DNA from: an uncultured Campylobacter sp.
GTDB taxonomy: Bacteria > Campylobacterota > Campylobacteria > Campylobacterales > Campylobacteraceae
Direction: 5' to 3'
NCBI RefSeq assembly: GCF_905373215.1
Contig: NZ_CAJPRT010000008.1
Coordinates: 42,345 to 106,344, forward strand
Length of the DNA: 64,000 nt
The translations under genes and the position numbers were made by a program. How positions within the stretch are numbered: the first letter of the stretch is position 1; every line of letters begins with the position of its first letter. Under the pieces are notes generated by a model. It saw only the letters and a program-made list of their open reading frames with translations, was not told where the DNA came from and did no database searches. Below are positions 17,761 to 26,723 of this stretch, piece by piece.

Positions 17761-18818
17761 AATTCCCGCTTGATTACAAGGATAGCTTTGAAAAATCGCT
17801 GCTGTTTTGGCTCGTAAAATTCGTGCGCTACAAGCTAAGCGCGCTATCGAATAAGGAGCTGAAAAACTACGCGCTGTTTCGCCGCGCAAGCCTGGCGCTA
17901 AATCACGAGGTCGCGAATATCAATGAACTCGAGCGGCTCGCAAAAGACGCTCGAAACGCAGGTCTTACCGGCATCAATACCTATTTTAATCCGCTTAAAA
18001 AATTTTACGAAGCGATCGTAGAATATAACCTTGAAAGCATGAGAAATATCGACGAGGAGCTTTTGAGCGAAATTTTAGCCTCGATTACGGGCGGGCTGAG
18101 CGATGCGAGCAAAAAAAACTACCGTATTGCGCTGATAAATTTTTTCGGCTTCATCGACCGACAAAATGAGCAGGACGGCACCTCGCACAACTTCGGCATC
18201 GAGCTTAAGCACTGGGGCGGCATTAGCGGCTGTCGAGGCACAAAGCTTCCTGAGTTTATGAGCGAGGAGGAGCTGAAGCGATTTTTGGACGCGATAAATC
18301 TAAGCGAGTTTCGCTCCTTTGCGCATCGCAACCGCCTGATCGTAAAAATCATCGTCTATACGGGCATCCGCGTGGGCGAAGCGATAAATTTAAAGCGCAA
18401 AGATATCGCGCCAGAGGGCGATCTTTTCATCATCCGAATCCGCGGTAAGGGCAACAAATACCGCATCGTAATGATCAAACGCCACCTGATCGAGGAGCAT
18501 CTAAACGCGCTGGAGACGAACTTTGCCAACAAAGAGGGCTATCTTTTCGTCACCAAAAACGGTGCGCCGCTCACTCAGGCATACGTCAGCGGCATCGTGG
18601 AGAAAATTTTAATGAGCGCGGGCATACGCAAGGAAAAAAACGGCGCCCACATGCTGCGCCACACCTTCGCAACGATGCTTTACAAAAAGCAAAAGGACCT
18701 CGTACTCGTCCAGGAAGCCCTCGGCCACGCGAGCCTAAATACTTCGCGCATCTACACCCACTTCGACAGCGACAAACTGCGCCTTGCGGCGAAGGTCGCA
18801 GAGGAATTCGAAGAGTGA
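17757..18818 (+). CDS. xerH: Tyrosine recombinase XerH
   Basis: Single-recombinase system for resolving chromosome dimers in epsilonproteobacteria, acting at difH. 353 residues, matching C. jejuni XerH (354). The N-terminal core-binding domain spans about 1-160. The catalytic domain shows Arg205 (YTGIRVGEAINL), a lysine in RGKGNKYR (about 231), His298-x-x-Arg301 (HMLRHTF), His324 (LGHASLN) and nucleophile Tyr333 (SRIYTHF), a complete active site. The start overlaps the upstream stop (ATGA). XerH-type proteins are distinguished from XerC/D by length, and no second xer gene is in the window. A 0.9-kb gene-free region follows. Confidence 0.9.
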   Translation: MKFPLDYKDSFEKSLLFWLVKFVRYKLSALSNKELKNYALFRRASLALNHEVANINELERLAKDARNAGLTGINTYFNPLKKFYEAIVEYNLESMRNIDEELLSEILASITGGLSDASKKNYRIALINFFGFIDRQNEQDGTSHNFGIELKHWGGISGCRGTKLPEFMSEEELKRFLDAINLSEFRSFAHRNRLIVKIIVYTGIRVGEAINLKRKDIAPEGDLFIIRIRGKGNKYRIVMIKRHLIEEHLNALETNFANKEGYLFVTKNGAPLTQAYVSGIVEKILMSAGIRKEKNGAHMLRHTFATMLYKKQKDLVLVQEALGHASLNTSRIYTHFDSDKLRLAAKVAEEFEE

Positions 18819-19518
18819 AATTTTAAAATTTGAGATGGCGCGAGGCTTACTTGAGCGAGATTTTTTGAATTTCGTTTTGAGACGGCTTTGAAATCGTTTT
18901 TTATGGAATTTATTTTCTAAAAAATTTGGAATTTTATTTTGAAAAATTTTAAAATTTGTTTTTCATACTCGCATAACAAAGCCCAAAATTCTACCCTGCG
19001 CACTTTAGAATTTAACTCGGCAAAATTTTAAATTAACGCGCGAGCCTTAGATCTTGATTGCAAAAAATCTAAAATTTTACTCTTTTGGAGTATAGAATAA
19101 TTTTACTTTTTAGGTTTTCTCATGCGATTTTGCCTAAAATTCCAGATAAATTTAGTGCAAAATTTCATTTAAATTTTGACGATACGGGATTTCATCCAAT
19201 GATTTTATAAGCAAAAGATAAACGGCATATTAAGAGGTAGCGGATATAAAAATTTATCTGTAAATTTCACAAGGGTAGAATTTCTGATTTAAAATTTAAA
19301 CCCTCAAAATTTTATAGTTTGATATGCCTTCAAATTCTCATCGCACCGAATTCTCCTTAAAATTTAAAAATGCAAAAGATTTGCCACCAAAGTTTGCTGC
19401 AAAATTTACTGACGCGAAGCTTGTTTTGTAAACAGCGCAGGAATCATATAAGAATTTATACTAAAAATTTAAAGAGATAAAATCATTGGCATGATCATTT
19501 TAGATTTATTTTACGACA

Positions 19519-19546
19519 GAAATCCCGCTCTTGCGAGCAGGATTTC
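19519..19546. terminator. Hairpin between xerH and the rubrerythrin gene
   Basis: 12-base arms GAAATCCCGCTC and GAGCAGGATTTC pair with one mismatch around a TTGC loop. Terminator-like; orientation uncertain because no strong T run follows on either side. Confidence 0.35.
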
Positions 19547-19594
19547 ATTTCTTAGGGGGATAAGAAAAGGAGTTTAGGCTAAATAAATTTAGCC

Positions 19595-19652
19595 CGAGAT
19601 TTCGTCTACCCACGGAGTCCGCGGCAAAAAGGAGCAAAAAGACGAAATCTCG
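19595..19652. other. Long-spaced perfect inverted repeat
   Basis: Arms CGAGATTTCGTCT (19595-19607) and AGACGAAATCTCG (19640-19652) are perfect complements, 32 bases apart. A short GC-rich palindrome (19578-19594, GGCTAAAT/ATTTAGCC) sits directly beside the left arm. It could be a structured transcript end for the rubrerythrin mRNA, or a protein-binding site. Confidence 0.5.
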
Positions 19653-19757
19653 CGCAAAATTTTAAGCCAAGATTTAAGCGATTGGCTCGCGACAATAAAC
19701 GAGATTTGCGACGGCTTCAAAAACTATCGCAAAAAACGCTGTGTCACAAGCATCAAA

Positions 19758-20402
19758 TCAGACAAGCCTTTGTTTTTTGAAATACTCGCGCGGAGCCTTG
19801 CAGAGCGGACAGGCGCCGGGAGCCCTTTTGCCGCGATGGACGTGGCCGCAGACCTCGCACACCCAAACTTCCTCATCGAAACTCTCGAAAAAGCCCTCCT
19901 CTAGCAGGATCTTTTGAAGCTCGTTGTATTCGCGCTCGTGCTCCTGCTCGACCTTGCCGATAGCGTTAAAAAGGCGCGCAACCTCTTTTTTACCCTCTTC
20001 GGTCGCGATTTTAGCGAAGCTCGGATACATGCTCTCGTGCTCGTAGCGCTCGCCGGCGGCAGCATCAAGCAGATTTTTATCCATTTTATCAAGCGGAATA
20101 CCTGCGGCCGCGTGATGCGCCTTTAGCTCAGCTCTGGCATGCCATTTTTCGTTTTCGGCAGCCTCGTAAAAATGTCGCGCAATGGCGTGAAAGCCTGCCT
20201 CTTTGGCTAAATCGCCATAAAGATCGTATTTGTTACGCGCTTGAGACTCGCCTGCGAACGCTTTCATTAAATTTACCTGCGTCAGATCCTCGGTTATACA
20301 TTTCATCGGCTCGCCGCAGCAGCTAAGCGCGCCGCCGCCTACTTTTTGCACCTCGACCTCCGCGCCGCATTTGTCGCATCTGTAAGTTTCGTACTGTCTC
20401 AT
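19758..20402 (-). CDS. rrc: Desulforubrerythrin (peroxide-scavenging non-haem iron protein)
   Basis: Three-domain rubrerythrin of 214 residues, the size of C. jejuni Rrc (215). The N-terminal desulforedoxin-like site uses Cys9, Cys12, Cys28 and Cys29. The central ferritin-like four-helix domain (about 40-175) has the di-iron glutamates in GESQARNKY, ENEKWHARAE and EQEHEREY. The C-terminal rubredoxin site is VCEVCGHVHRG with CPLCKAPREYF. It reduces hydrogen peroxide in the cytoplasm using electrons passed through the rubredoxin-type centres. A -10 element lies upstream; no operon partner. Confidence 0.93.
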   Translation of the reverse strand: MRQYETYRCDKCGAEVEVQKVGGGALSCCGEPMKCITEDLTQVNLMKAFAGESQARNKYDLYGDLAKEAGFHAIARHFYEAAENEKWHARAELKAHHAAAGIPLDKMDKNLLDAAAGERYEHESMYPSFAKIATEEGKKEVARLFNAIGKVEQEHEREYNELQKILLEEGFFESFDEEVWVCEVCGHVHRGKRAPGACPLCKAPREYFKKQRLV

Positions 20403-20430
20403 TTCAATTCCCTATCAAAATTTTTAGGGA

Positions 20431-20436
20431 ATGATA
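20431..20436 (-). promoter_or_regulatory. Extended -10 upstream of the desulforubrerythrin gene
   Basis: TATCAT preceded by TGA on the minus strand (TG-n-TATCAT), 28 nt before ATG 20402. Confidence 0.45.
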
Positions 20437-20801
20437 TCACGGCTACTATTAAATTTTACTTAATAAATTTTATTCTTCTCAATAAATTTATGTTTTTGAG
20501 AAAATTTTGGCACGGAATTTCCATCCGCAAAATCTAAACTTAAGATTTTTCAAAGCAAATGAAATTTGAAGCAAAAGCGCTAACGCTCGATTATCTAAAA
20601 ATATAAAATTTAGTTTTTTGACTCATTTAGTCTGCGATTTTCAAGGCGAGCCACATCATTGGAAATTTTTTAAAATTTAAAGTTATCTCAAAGCAATTTA
20701 CTATTTTGCCATATGGTCTTATTTCACTAGCATATTGCAGTGCTCGGCATAAATGCGTCAACGAGCCGCCCGATTGTAATTATGAAGCGTTAAAAGCGTA
20801 A
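20437..20801. other. Intergenic region, AT-rich
   Basis: No gene seen. AT-rich with scattered AAATTT, and no clear hairpin that I would call a terminator. Confidence 0.5.
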
Positions 20802-21476
20802 TTAAGGGCGTTGTAGCATTACCATTTTGCCGCTATGATCGGTAATATCTGAGAATTTATGAATGTTAAATTCTAAGCCGCAAATCGAACAAGGAGGAAA
20901 TTTATCGACTTCCTTCTTGCCTAAAAGCGAGCAAATTCCGCCTATTGCCGGATTATGTCCAACGATAAATACGCATTCTGCGCTAGCTGCATTAAAATTT
21001 TGCATAACGTCTGTGCTAGAAATTTTTACATCATTGCAAGATATAGCATTATTTTCGCCAATGCTAGCGGGAATTTTAGTGCTTTTAAAAGCAGAATTTT
21101 CAGTGTTTGCGTCGCGATGTTTTTCGTTACTCAGACCAACCGCATTGTATTTTTCAACATTCACACCGCACTCAAAAAATCGTTTCTCATCCAAGCTGCG
21201 AACAAACTTTGCCAAATCCCATAAGCTTGCGTCGTATAACTCTCGCAATGGCACTACCCTTTTTGTCGCGCCCAGCGTATTAGCGATAATTTGCGCCGTA
21301 TGGAGTGCGCGTATAGCCGAGCTTGTAATAATCAAATCAGGCGCAAATCCCAAGCTACGCAGCTTTTCTCCGAGTTTAATTGCGCAAAGTTTGCCCACAC
21401 GGCTTAATGCCCGCTCAAAATCGCTTCCGTTGCCGCTTTGCGCCTCGGCATGTCTTATAAAATATATCCGTTTCAT
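20802..21476 (-). CDS. SixA-like histidine phosphatase with an insert
   Basis: Member of the histidine phosphatase (phosphoglycerate mutase-like) superfamily, close to SixA, which removes phosphate from phosphohistidine. The catalytic motif is FIRHAEA (His9), with supporting SSAIRALHTA and a second histidine in IVGHNPAIGG (about 174). It has 224 residues where relatives have about 160-165. Residues about 100-166 are a hydrophilic Asn/Ser-rich insert between a helix and the VGHNP strand. The start is ATG 21476, 5 nt after AAAGGA; the ATG two codons upstream lies inside that ribosome binding site. Target protein unknown. Confidence 0.82.
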   Translation of the reverse strand: MKRIYFIRHAEAQSGNGSDFERALSRVGKLCAIKLGEKLRSLGFAPDLIITSSAIRALHTAQIIANTLGATKRVVPLRELYDASLWDLAKFVRSLDEKRFFECGVNVEKYNAVGLSNEKHRDANTENSAFKSTKIPASIGENNAISCNDVKISSTDVMQNFNAASAECVFIVGHNPAIGGICSLLGKKEVDKFPPCSICGLEFNIHKFSDITDHSGKMVMLQRP

Positions 21477-21520
21477 CTGCATCCTTTCATAAAATTTTAT
21501 GTATAATTTAGCGTTAAATT

Positions 21521-22078
21521 CTACAAAATTCTAAATTTTTTCTGGATCATACCAAAGCCATAACCGACCACAAATCCCGCTATGTGCGCATACCATGCCA
21601 CATTTATGCCCATTAACATCGGCGCAAAGCTCATTATCAAAATCGCGACAAAAATCCCGCCCGCATTGCGTTCATCAAAATAAGCAATCACGCCTAAAAG
21701 CACGCAAATAGCGCCACTAGCGCCTACGATATTGACGATTTCTCCCATGCTTATGGCATAACGGATATAAATCAGACATAAAGCGCCACTCAGCAGCCCG
21801 CCTACGATGTAAAGTAGCGTAAATTTTATCCCACCGAACGCTCGCTCTAAAATCCCACCAAATTGATATAAAACCGCCATATTCATAGCTAGATGCATCA
21901 TTCCGCCGTGCATAAAAAATGAACTTAGTAGCTGCCACGGCATCCCTTCGAAAAAATACGGATTGAGCCCAAAAAATAGATAGGACTTAAAACCAAAAAA
22001 ATATTCTAATGCGAATGAAATCACGAAAAATAGGACATTCGCCACAATAATCGCGAGAGTAAATTTGCCTGATTGCAT
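21521..22078 (-). CDS. Rhomboid-family intramembrane serine protease
   Basis: Six-helix membrane protease of 185 residues that cleaves membrane proteins within the bilayer. The catalytic serine is in VGASGAICVL (Ser121 from this start), and its histidine partner is in AHIAGFVVGYGFG (His165). The HGGMMHLAMNM motif in helix 2 is conserved. I chose ATG 22078 because AAGGAG lies 4 nt upstream; a start seven codons earlier has no ribosome binding site. Substrate unknown. Confidence 0.88.
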   Translation of the reverse strand: MQSGKFTLAIIVANVLFFVISFALEYFFGFKSYLFFGLNPYFFEGMPWQLLSSFFMHGGMMHLAMNMAVLYQFGGILERAFGGIKFTLLYIVGGLLSGALCLIYIRYAISMGEIVNIVGASGAICVLLGVIAYFDERNAGGIFVAILIMSFAPMLMGINVAWYAHIAGFVVGYGFGMIQKKFRIL

Positions 22079-22823
22079 GAAACTCCTTAAATTTTTCACG
22101 CATAGTAGCGAAATTTTGATTAAATTAAAGGCGTCGTGTGATTTATAGGCTCGAGATAAATTTCATAGATAAGTGTTAGCATCAAAATTTCGGCGAATAG
22201 TTTTAGTTGCAAGCGCCTTAATAAATAGCTGCGCTAAAATTTAGATATAGAGCTTTGAATTAAAATCTCCGTAATAAAATTTAGACCGTAAATCTTTTTT
22301 GAAAGCCTTACTGGAATTTATAAAGTTTATCTGATATCAATTAAAAAACAAACATGCCGTTAAATTTAATAACGATAAAATTTCAGTTATATGAAGCCAT
22401 TTTGTAGAATTTTATGTAAAATTATAAGTATAATTTCACCAAGAATAACAAAAATTTGAGTTCAAAATAAATTTTAGAGTAAATATTTTAAATGCTTATT
22501 ATATTGCGCGTTAAAAATGCTAATTTGATTTGCCATAACAGCATCAAAGTGAGTTTTTATTGGTAAGTTTTTGCTACAGGAGTTTAAAAACCATAAAATT
22601 CTAAAATTTGATTAGAATTTTAGGAATTTAATAAATTCTACAAAGCTAGGTTACAGCTAAAATCCCAAGCTAAATTATCTGCAAAATTTTACTTGAAATT
22701 TTAGAGCATAAATCAAACCGCCGCGAATTTTTAAAAGGTCTAACAAAATTCCATAAAATCTAACAAATTTCAAAAGTTATGAAAAGATTTCCAAAAAAAT
22801 ACGGCGAAAGAATTTTCAAAATT
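22079..22823. other. Very AT-rich gene-free region
   Basis: About 740 bases without a gene. GC content is visibly far below the rest of the window, especially 22,300-22,560. Scattered AAATTT and GAATTT occur, mostly after 22,590. Confidence 0.5.
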
Positions 22824-23459
22824 CTAGTTATTCACCCGTCCGTATCCTGCGAAGCGGTTCGATGCTAGGCAGCTTATGCGGTCTTTGCCGCAGCGGACGA
22901 TATAGCTATTTTCCATCTTTTGTCCCGCTACATGGACGTTTTTCTTATTTAAATTTACGAAGTCCGCTTGATTTCTACCGCGAGTATTGTGGACAAATTT
23001 CACGCGACCATCAGCATAGATCTCACGCACGATACCGATATGGCTGATCTCGTTATTGACCTTGCCTTTGTTAGAGCGCAAGGTGTTTTGAAAAAATACC
23101 AAATCCCCCACTCGCGGCGTATTGCTGAGTAAATTTTTACGGCTGTAATAATTATATATTGCTTGGGATTTACGTCCGTTTGTGAAGTACTTCGGCAGAT
23201 CTTTTGAGTTAAAAAATAGATCATCGTATTTATCATTTAGCACGGTGATAAATCCGCTGCAGTCCCCTCCCGCGCGAGTGCCGGTGTAATCGTCCACCGA
23301 TGCGATTAGCGGGCGGTTAAACTCGCTTCCTGGCACCGAAGTTATTCCTTCTTCATGATCGTTTAAGACATACGCTTGCTGGCTGCCAGCAGACGGGGCT
23401 TTTGAGGAGCAACCGACCAGCAAAAACGCACCCAAAGCGCAAATAATTAGTTGTTTCAT
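22824..23459 (-). CDS. NlpC/P60-type cell-wall hydrolase lipoprotein
   Basis: Predicted outer-membrane-associated lipoprotein of 211 residues with a cysteine peptidase domain, likely a peptidoglycan endopeptidase. The signal peptide ends in lipobox LVGC (Cys17). The catalytic cysteine is in GGDCSGFI (about 67) and the histidine in EISHIGIVREIY (about 140). RVGDLVFFQNT before it matches the NlpC/P60 GDLVFF strand. AAGGA lies upstream of ATG 23459. Divergent from murA, with which it shares a 125-base promoter region. Confidence 0.85.
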   Translation of the reverse strand: MKQLIICALGAFLLVGCSSKAPSAGSQQAYVLNDHEEGITSVPGSEFNRPLIASVDDYTGTRAGGDCSGFITVLNDKYDDLFFNSKDLPKYFTNGRKSQAIYNYYSRKNLLSNTPRVGDLVFFQNTLRSNKGKVNNEISHIGIVREIYADGRVKFVHNTRGRNQADFVNLNKKNVHVAGQKMENSYIVRCGKDRISCLASNRFAGYGRVNN

Positions 23460-23553
23460 ATAAAAAATCCTTATAAAATTATGTAACGGTTAAATTTAGG
23501 CGTAATTTTAGCGCTCAGTGGTAACAAAATGGTAACTTTAAAGCTAAATTCTG

Positions 23554-23559
23554 TATAAT
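23554..23559 (+). promoter_or_regulatory. -10 element of murA
   Basis: TATAAT 25 nt before ATG 23585, preceded by CTG; GGAGA ribosome binding site at 23576-23580. Confidence 0.6.
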
Positions 23560-23584
23560 CGCCGAAATTTTACACGGAGAAATC

Positions 23585-24853
23585 ATGCATTATCTACGAA
23601 TTAACGGGGGCAAAAAACTAAGCGGCAGCGTCAAAATAAGTGGCGCAAAAAACGCCGCACTGCCGCTCATAGCTCTATCTATCCTTTCAAAAAACGAAGT
23701 CGTAATTAAAAATTTACCCGCAGTTTCCGATATCCACACGCTAATTCAGCTGCTTTCAAATTTAGGCGCAAAGTGCGAGTTTCTTGACGCCAATACCGCC
23801 AAAATCGATCCGCGCGAGGTAAACTCGACCAAGGCGATTTACGACATAGTACGTAAAATGCGAGCTTCTATCTTGGTGCTGGGGCCGCTTTTAGCGCGGT
23901 TTAGGCACTGCGAGGTAAGCCTTCCCGGAGGCTGCGCGATCGGCGCAAGACCGATCGATCTGCACCTTAGCGCGCTTGAAAAGATGGGCGCGGAGGTTAA
24001 GATCGAGCAAGGCTACGTCGTTTGCACCGCAAAAAAGGGGCTTAAGGGCGCGACTATAAATTTTGACAAAATTACCGTCACCGGCACCGAAAACATCGTA
24101 ATGGCGGCGGCTTTAGCAAGCGGCACCACTCATATCATAAACGCGGCAAAAGAGCCCGAAGTGATCGCCGTTTGCAACGCATTAAAAAGCGCAGGCATCG
24201 ACATAGAGGGCATCGGCACGAACGAGATCCTCATCAAAGGAAGCGGCGGCGAGCTTTTAAGCTTGGATGAAATTTCGATCATTCCCGATCGCATCGAGGC
24301 GGGCACCTATCTGTGCGCAGGCGCGATCACCGGCTCCCGCATCACGATTACCCGCGCTTGCGCGGCTCATCTTGGCGCAGTGCTTGCAAAATTTGAAGAT
24401 ATGGGCTTTAAATTTGAAATTTCAAACGGCGGCGAGGAAATAACGATCCTGCCCGCCTCAAAGATCAAACCCGTAGAGATCATCACGAGCGAATATCCGG
24501 GCTTTCCTACCGATATGCAGGCGCAGTTTATGGCACTGGCGTGTGTAGCCACGGGCGTCAGCACCATCGACGAGAGGCTTTTTGAAAACCGCTTCATGCA
24601 CGTTAGCGAACTCTCGAGAATGGGCGCGGATATCCGTTTAAACGGACACATCGCGACGATCAGCGGCGGCAAGCTAAACGGCGCGGACGTTATGGCGACC
24701 GATCTGCGAGCTAGTTCGGCACTCGTTTTAGCCGCCCTTGCAGCGCGCGGCGAGAGCAAAATACATAGAATTTACCACCTAGATCGCGGCTACGAAAAGC
24801 TCGAGGAAAAGCTTAGCGCGCTTGGTGCCGATATACAGAGGCTGGAGGAATGA
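23585..24853 (+). CDS. murA: UDP-N-acetylglucosamine 1-carboxyvinyltransferase
   Basis: First committed step of peptidoglycan synthesis: enolpyruvyl transfer from PEP to UDP-GlcNAc. 422 residues, the normal length. N-terminal GGKKLSGSVKISGAKNAALP binds UDP-GlcNAc. The catalytic loop LPGGCAIGARPIDLHL has Cys117, so a fosfomycin-reactive cysteine is present (many MurA have Cys at this site, some Asp). DRIEAGTYLCAGAITG and the C-terminal DLRASSALVLAALAARG segment are conserved. Single gene with its own -10; a repeat-bearing gap follows. Confidence 0.96.
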   Translation: MHYLRINGGKKLSGSVKISGAKNAALPLIALSILSKNEVVIKNLPAVSDIHTLIQLLSNLGAKCEFLDANTAKIDPREVNSTKAIYDIVRKMRASILVLGPLLARFRHCEVSLPGGCAIGARPIDLHLSALEKMGAEVKIEQGYVVCTAKKGLKGATINFDKITVTGTENIVMAAALASGTTHIINAAKEPEVIAVCNALKSAGIDIEGIGTNEILIKGSGGELLSLDEISIIPDRIEAGTYLCAGAITGSRITITRACAAHLGAVLAKFEDMGFKFEISNGGEEITILPASKIKPVEIITSEYPGFPTDMQAQFMALACVATGVSTIDERLFENRFMHVSELSRMGADIRLNGHIATISGGKLNGADVMATDLRASSALVLAALAARGESKIHRIYHLDRGYEKLEEKLSALGADIQRLEE

Positions 24854-25329
24854 AGACTTCGGAATAAAAATCTTGCGCAAGCAAGCGATGCGGAATTTTA
24901 CGCAAAACGCGTTTCGAAATAACGCACCGCGCAAGAGCCACGTAAATTCTATAGCAGCAATGCATTTAAATCGCTAAAGCTAAATGCGGCGGAATTTTGA
25001 AGGAAATGCTGGTAGAATTTCAAGGATGAGTCTCTTAAGAATTTAAGTGGTGAGCTTTGGCAAAATTTAATGAACGAGCCGTGGTGGAATTCTTTAAGCA
25101 CATGCGAGCGGAATTGCTGCAGCAAGCTCGCGGAATTCTACGAGTGATATGCTTTGAAATTTTAAGTAACGCTCGCATTAAAATAAGGCAAGTTTGAGCC
25201 TGTGAAATTTCGCGCATTTATTTGGGTAAAATTTTGCTTTGCAAGCTCCGGCGAAACATAGAATTTAAGACTATGCGAGGTCTTAACTATATGAATTTTA
25301 AATGTAAAAAATGATAAAAAGGACTTAAA
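24854..25329. repeat. RAATTY tract between murA and moeA
   Basis: 476 bases without a gene. I count 13 RAATTY sites (mostly GAATTT and GAATTC) and one other AATT. Units look like GCGGAATTTTACG, spaced 20-40 bases, with G-rich filler on the plus strand. The moeA promoter presumably lies near the end, where GAATTTTAAATG occurs. Confidence 0.6.
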
Positions 25330-26511
25330 ATGATAGGAATAAATGAGGCTATAGATTTGGCTACGGCTAGAATCACATCAAGCAGGCGGAGCGAAAAGGT
25401 GCCTCTTCCCAGCGCTCTAGGTCGCATTCTTTCTAGCGATATTTCTGCGATTAAAAACCTACCCTGCTTCGATAATTCGGCGCTTGACGGCTATGCCTAC
25501 GCGGCGGACTTCAAAGACGAAGAGCTAAAGATCGTAGAGCCTACGATTTTTGCAGGAGACGAAAAATTTTATGAAATAAAGGCTGCGCAAGCGCAAAAGA
25601 TAATGACCGGCGCACCAATGCCTGCGGGCGCGGACTCTGTCGCGAGGCTAGAGGATGTAGACGTGCAAGGCGGAACTCTAAAAATCCCTGCTTCCGTTCA
25701 TGCCCACGACGGCTTTCGTAAAAAAGGTGAGGAGGTGCATGCGGGCGAGCTTTTATTACGCCGTGGCAAAATTTTAAACCCTGCTAAAATTATGCTTCTT
25801 GCCGCGCAAGGAATTTACGAAGTAAGCGTTTACGCGCGTCCTAAAATCGCCCTATTTTCCAGCGGAAACGAGCTAAAAGAGCCGTGGCAGGGCGCAAGCG
25901 AGCGCGAAATTTATAACGCCAACTCTAGCGGTATTGCTGCATTGCTGCAAAAATACGGCTTTGAAAATGAGTATTTAGGGATTTTAAAGGATGATTTTAG
26001 CGAGGTGTGCGAGGCGCTAGATACTGCTACGCGTAAATTTGACGTGCTAATTACCAGCGGCGGAGCAAGCGCCGGGGAGGCGGATTTTATGCAAAGTGCT
26101 ATGAGTGAACTTGGATTTTTGCAGGTTTTCGATCACATTGATATCAAGCCCGGTCGCCCCAGCAAGTGCTTCGCAAAAGGCAGCAAATTCGTCTTTGCAA
26201 TGGCAGGCAATCCGATGGCTGCTTTCGTGCTCACACGCGCAGTCATACTGCCGATCTTATTTAAGCTTAGCGGCGCAAGTGAGGCTTTTAGCGCAGAAGC
26301 GGCGATCTATGCCAAGCTCGCAAGCGATCTGAAGCTAAAAAGCGGCAGAGTAAATTTAACCGTAGGCGCATATGAAGGCGGAGTTTTTACGCCTATGCCG
26401 TCGCCTTCTGGGCGCATCAGGCCGCTGGCTGCGGCATCGCATTTTTTCTTGGCTGATCCCGAATGTGACAAAGTTCGCGCTGGAGAAATCGTAAAAATTT
26501 ATGAAATTTAA
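25330..26511 (+). CDS. moeA: Molybdopterin molybdenumtransferase
   Basis: Inserts molybdenum (or tungsten) into molybdopterin to make molybdenum cofactor. 393 residues. Motifs: PCFDNSALDGYAYA (about 40-53), MTGAPMPAGADSVARLED, the MoaB/Mog-like domain with ITSGGASAGEADFM (about 238-251), and DIKPGRPSKCFAKG followed by MAGNPMAAFV. The C-terminal domain IV ends the protein. Ribosome binding site AAAAGGA. Consistent with a formate/nitrate-respiring Campylobacter that needs Mo enzymes. A tRNA gene follows with its own promoter. Confidence 0.93.
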   Translation: MIGINEAIDLATARITSSRRSEKVPLPSALGRILSSDISAIKNLPCFDNSALDGYAYAADFKDEELKIVEPTIFAGDEKFYEIKAAQAQKIMTGAPMPAGADSVARLEDVDVQGGTLKIPASVHAHDGFRKKGEEVHAGELLLRRGKILNPAKIMLLAAQGIYEVSVYARPKIALFSSGNELKEPWQGASEREIYNANSSGIAALLQKYGFENEYLGILKDDFSEVCEALDTATRKFDVLITSGGASAGEADFMQSAMSELGFLQVFDHIDIKPGRPSKCFAKGSKFVFAMAGNPMAAFVLTRAVILPILFKLSGASEAFSAEAAIYAKLASDLKLKSGRVNLTVGAYEGGVFTPMPSPSGRIRPLAAASHFFLADPECDKVRAGEIVKIYEI

Positions 26512-26522
26512 GCGAGAAATTA

Positions 26523-26551
26523 TTGACAAATGAAAATTTATAGGCTACAAT
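26523..26551 (+). promoter_or_regulatory. Canonical sigma-70 promoter of tRNA-Gly
   Basis: -35 TTGACA (26523-26528), 17-base spacer, -10 TACAAT (26546-26551), 21 bases before the mature tRNA 5' end. It begins 11 bases after the moeA stop. Confidence 0.8.
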
Positions 26552-26572
26552 CGCGCTTTATTTTTACCGCAT

Positions 26573-26647
26573 GCGGGAATAGCTCAGTGGTAGAGCGCAA
26601 CCTTGCCATGGTTGATGTCGCGAGTTCGACTCTCGTTTCCCGCTCCA
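26573..26647 (+). tRNA. tRNA-Gly (anticodon GCC)
   Basis: 75 bases including an encoded CCA. The acceptor stem GCGGGAA pairs with TTCCCGC; the D arm has GCTCAGTGGTAGAGC; the T loop is GTTCGAC. The anticodon GCC at 26605-26607 lies in loop TTGCCAT. Discriminator T. Reads GGC/GGU glycine codons. Confidence 0.96.
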
Positions 26648-26723
26648 TCTTAACTTCAAATTTTAAAATTCCTTCCGTTTCGCTCGCTTTTGAAGCACAA
26701 AATTTCGATATGAAAGCTTTGAA

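Larger units (their letters stand above)
18819..19757. other. Gene-free, AT-rich region downstream of xerH
   Basis: About 940 bases without a credible gene. The xerH-proximal half is AT-rich with scattered RAATTY. The distal part has several inverted repeats: 19519-19546, 19578-19594, and arms 19595-19607 with 19640-19652. A difH site might lie here, but I cannot recognise it with confidence. Confidence 0.5.
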
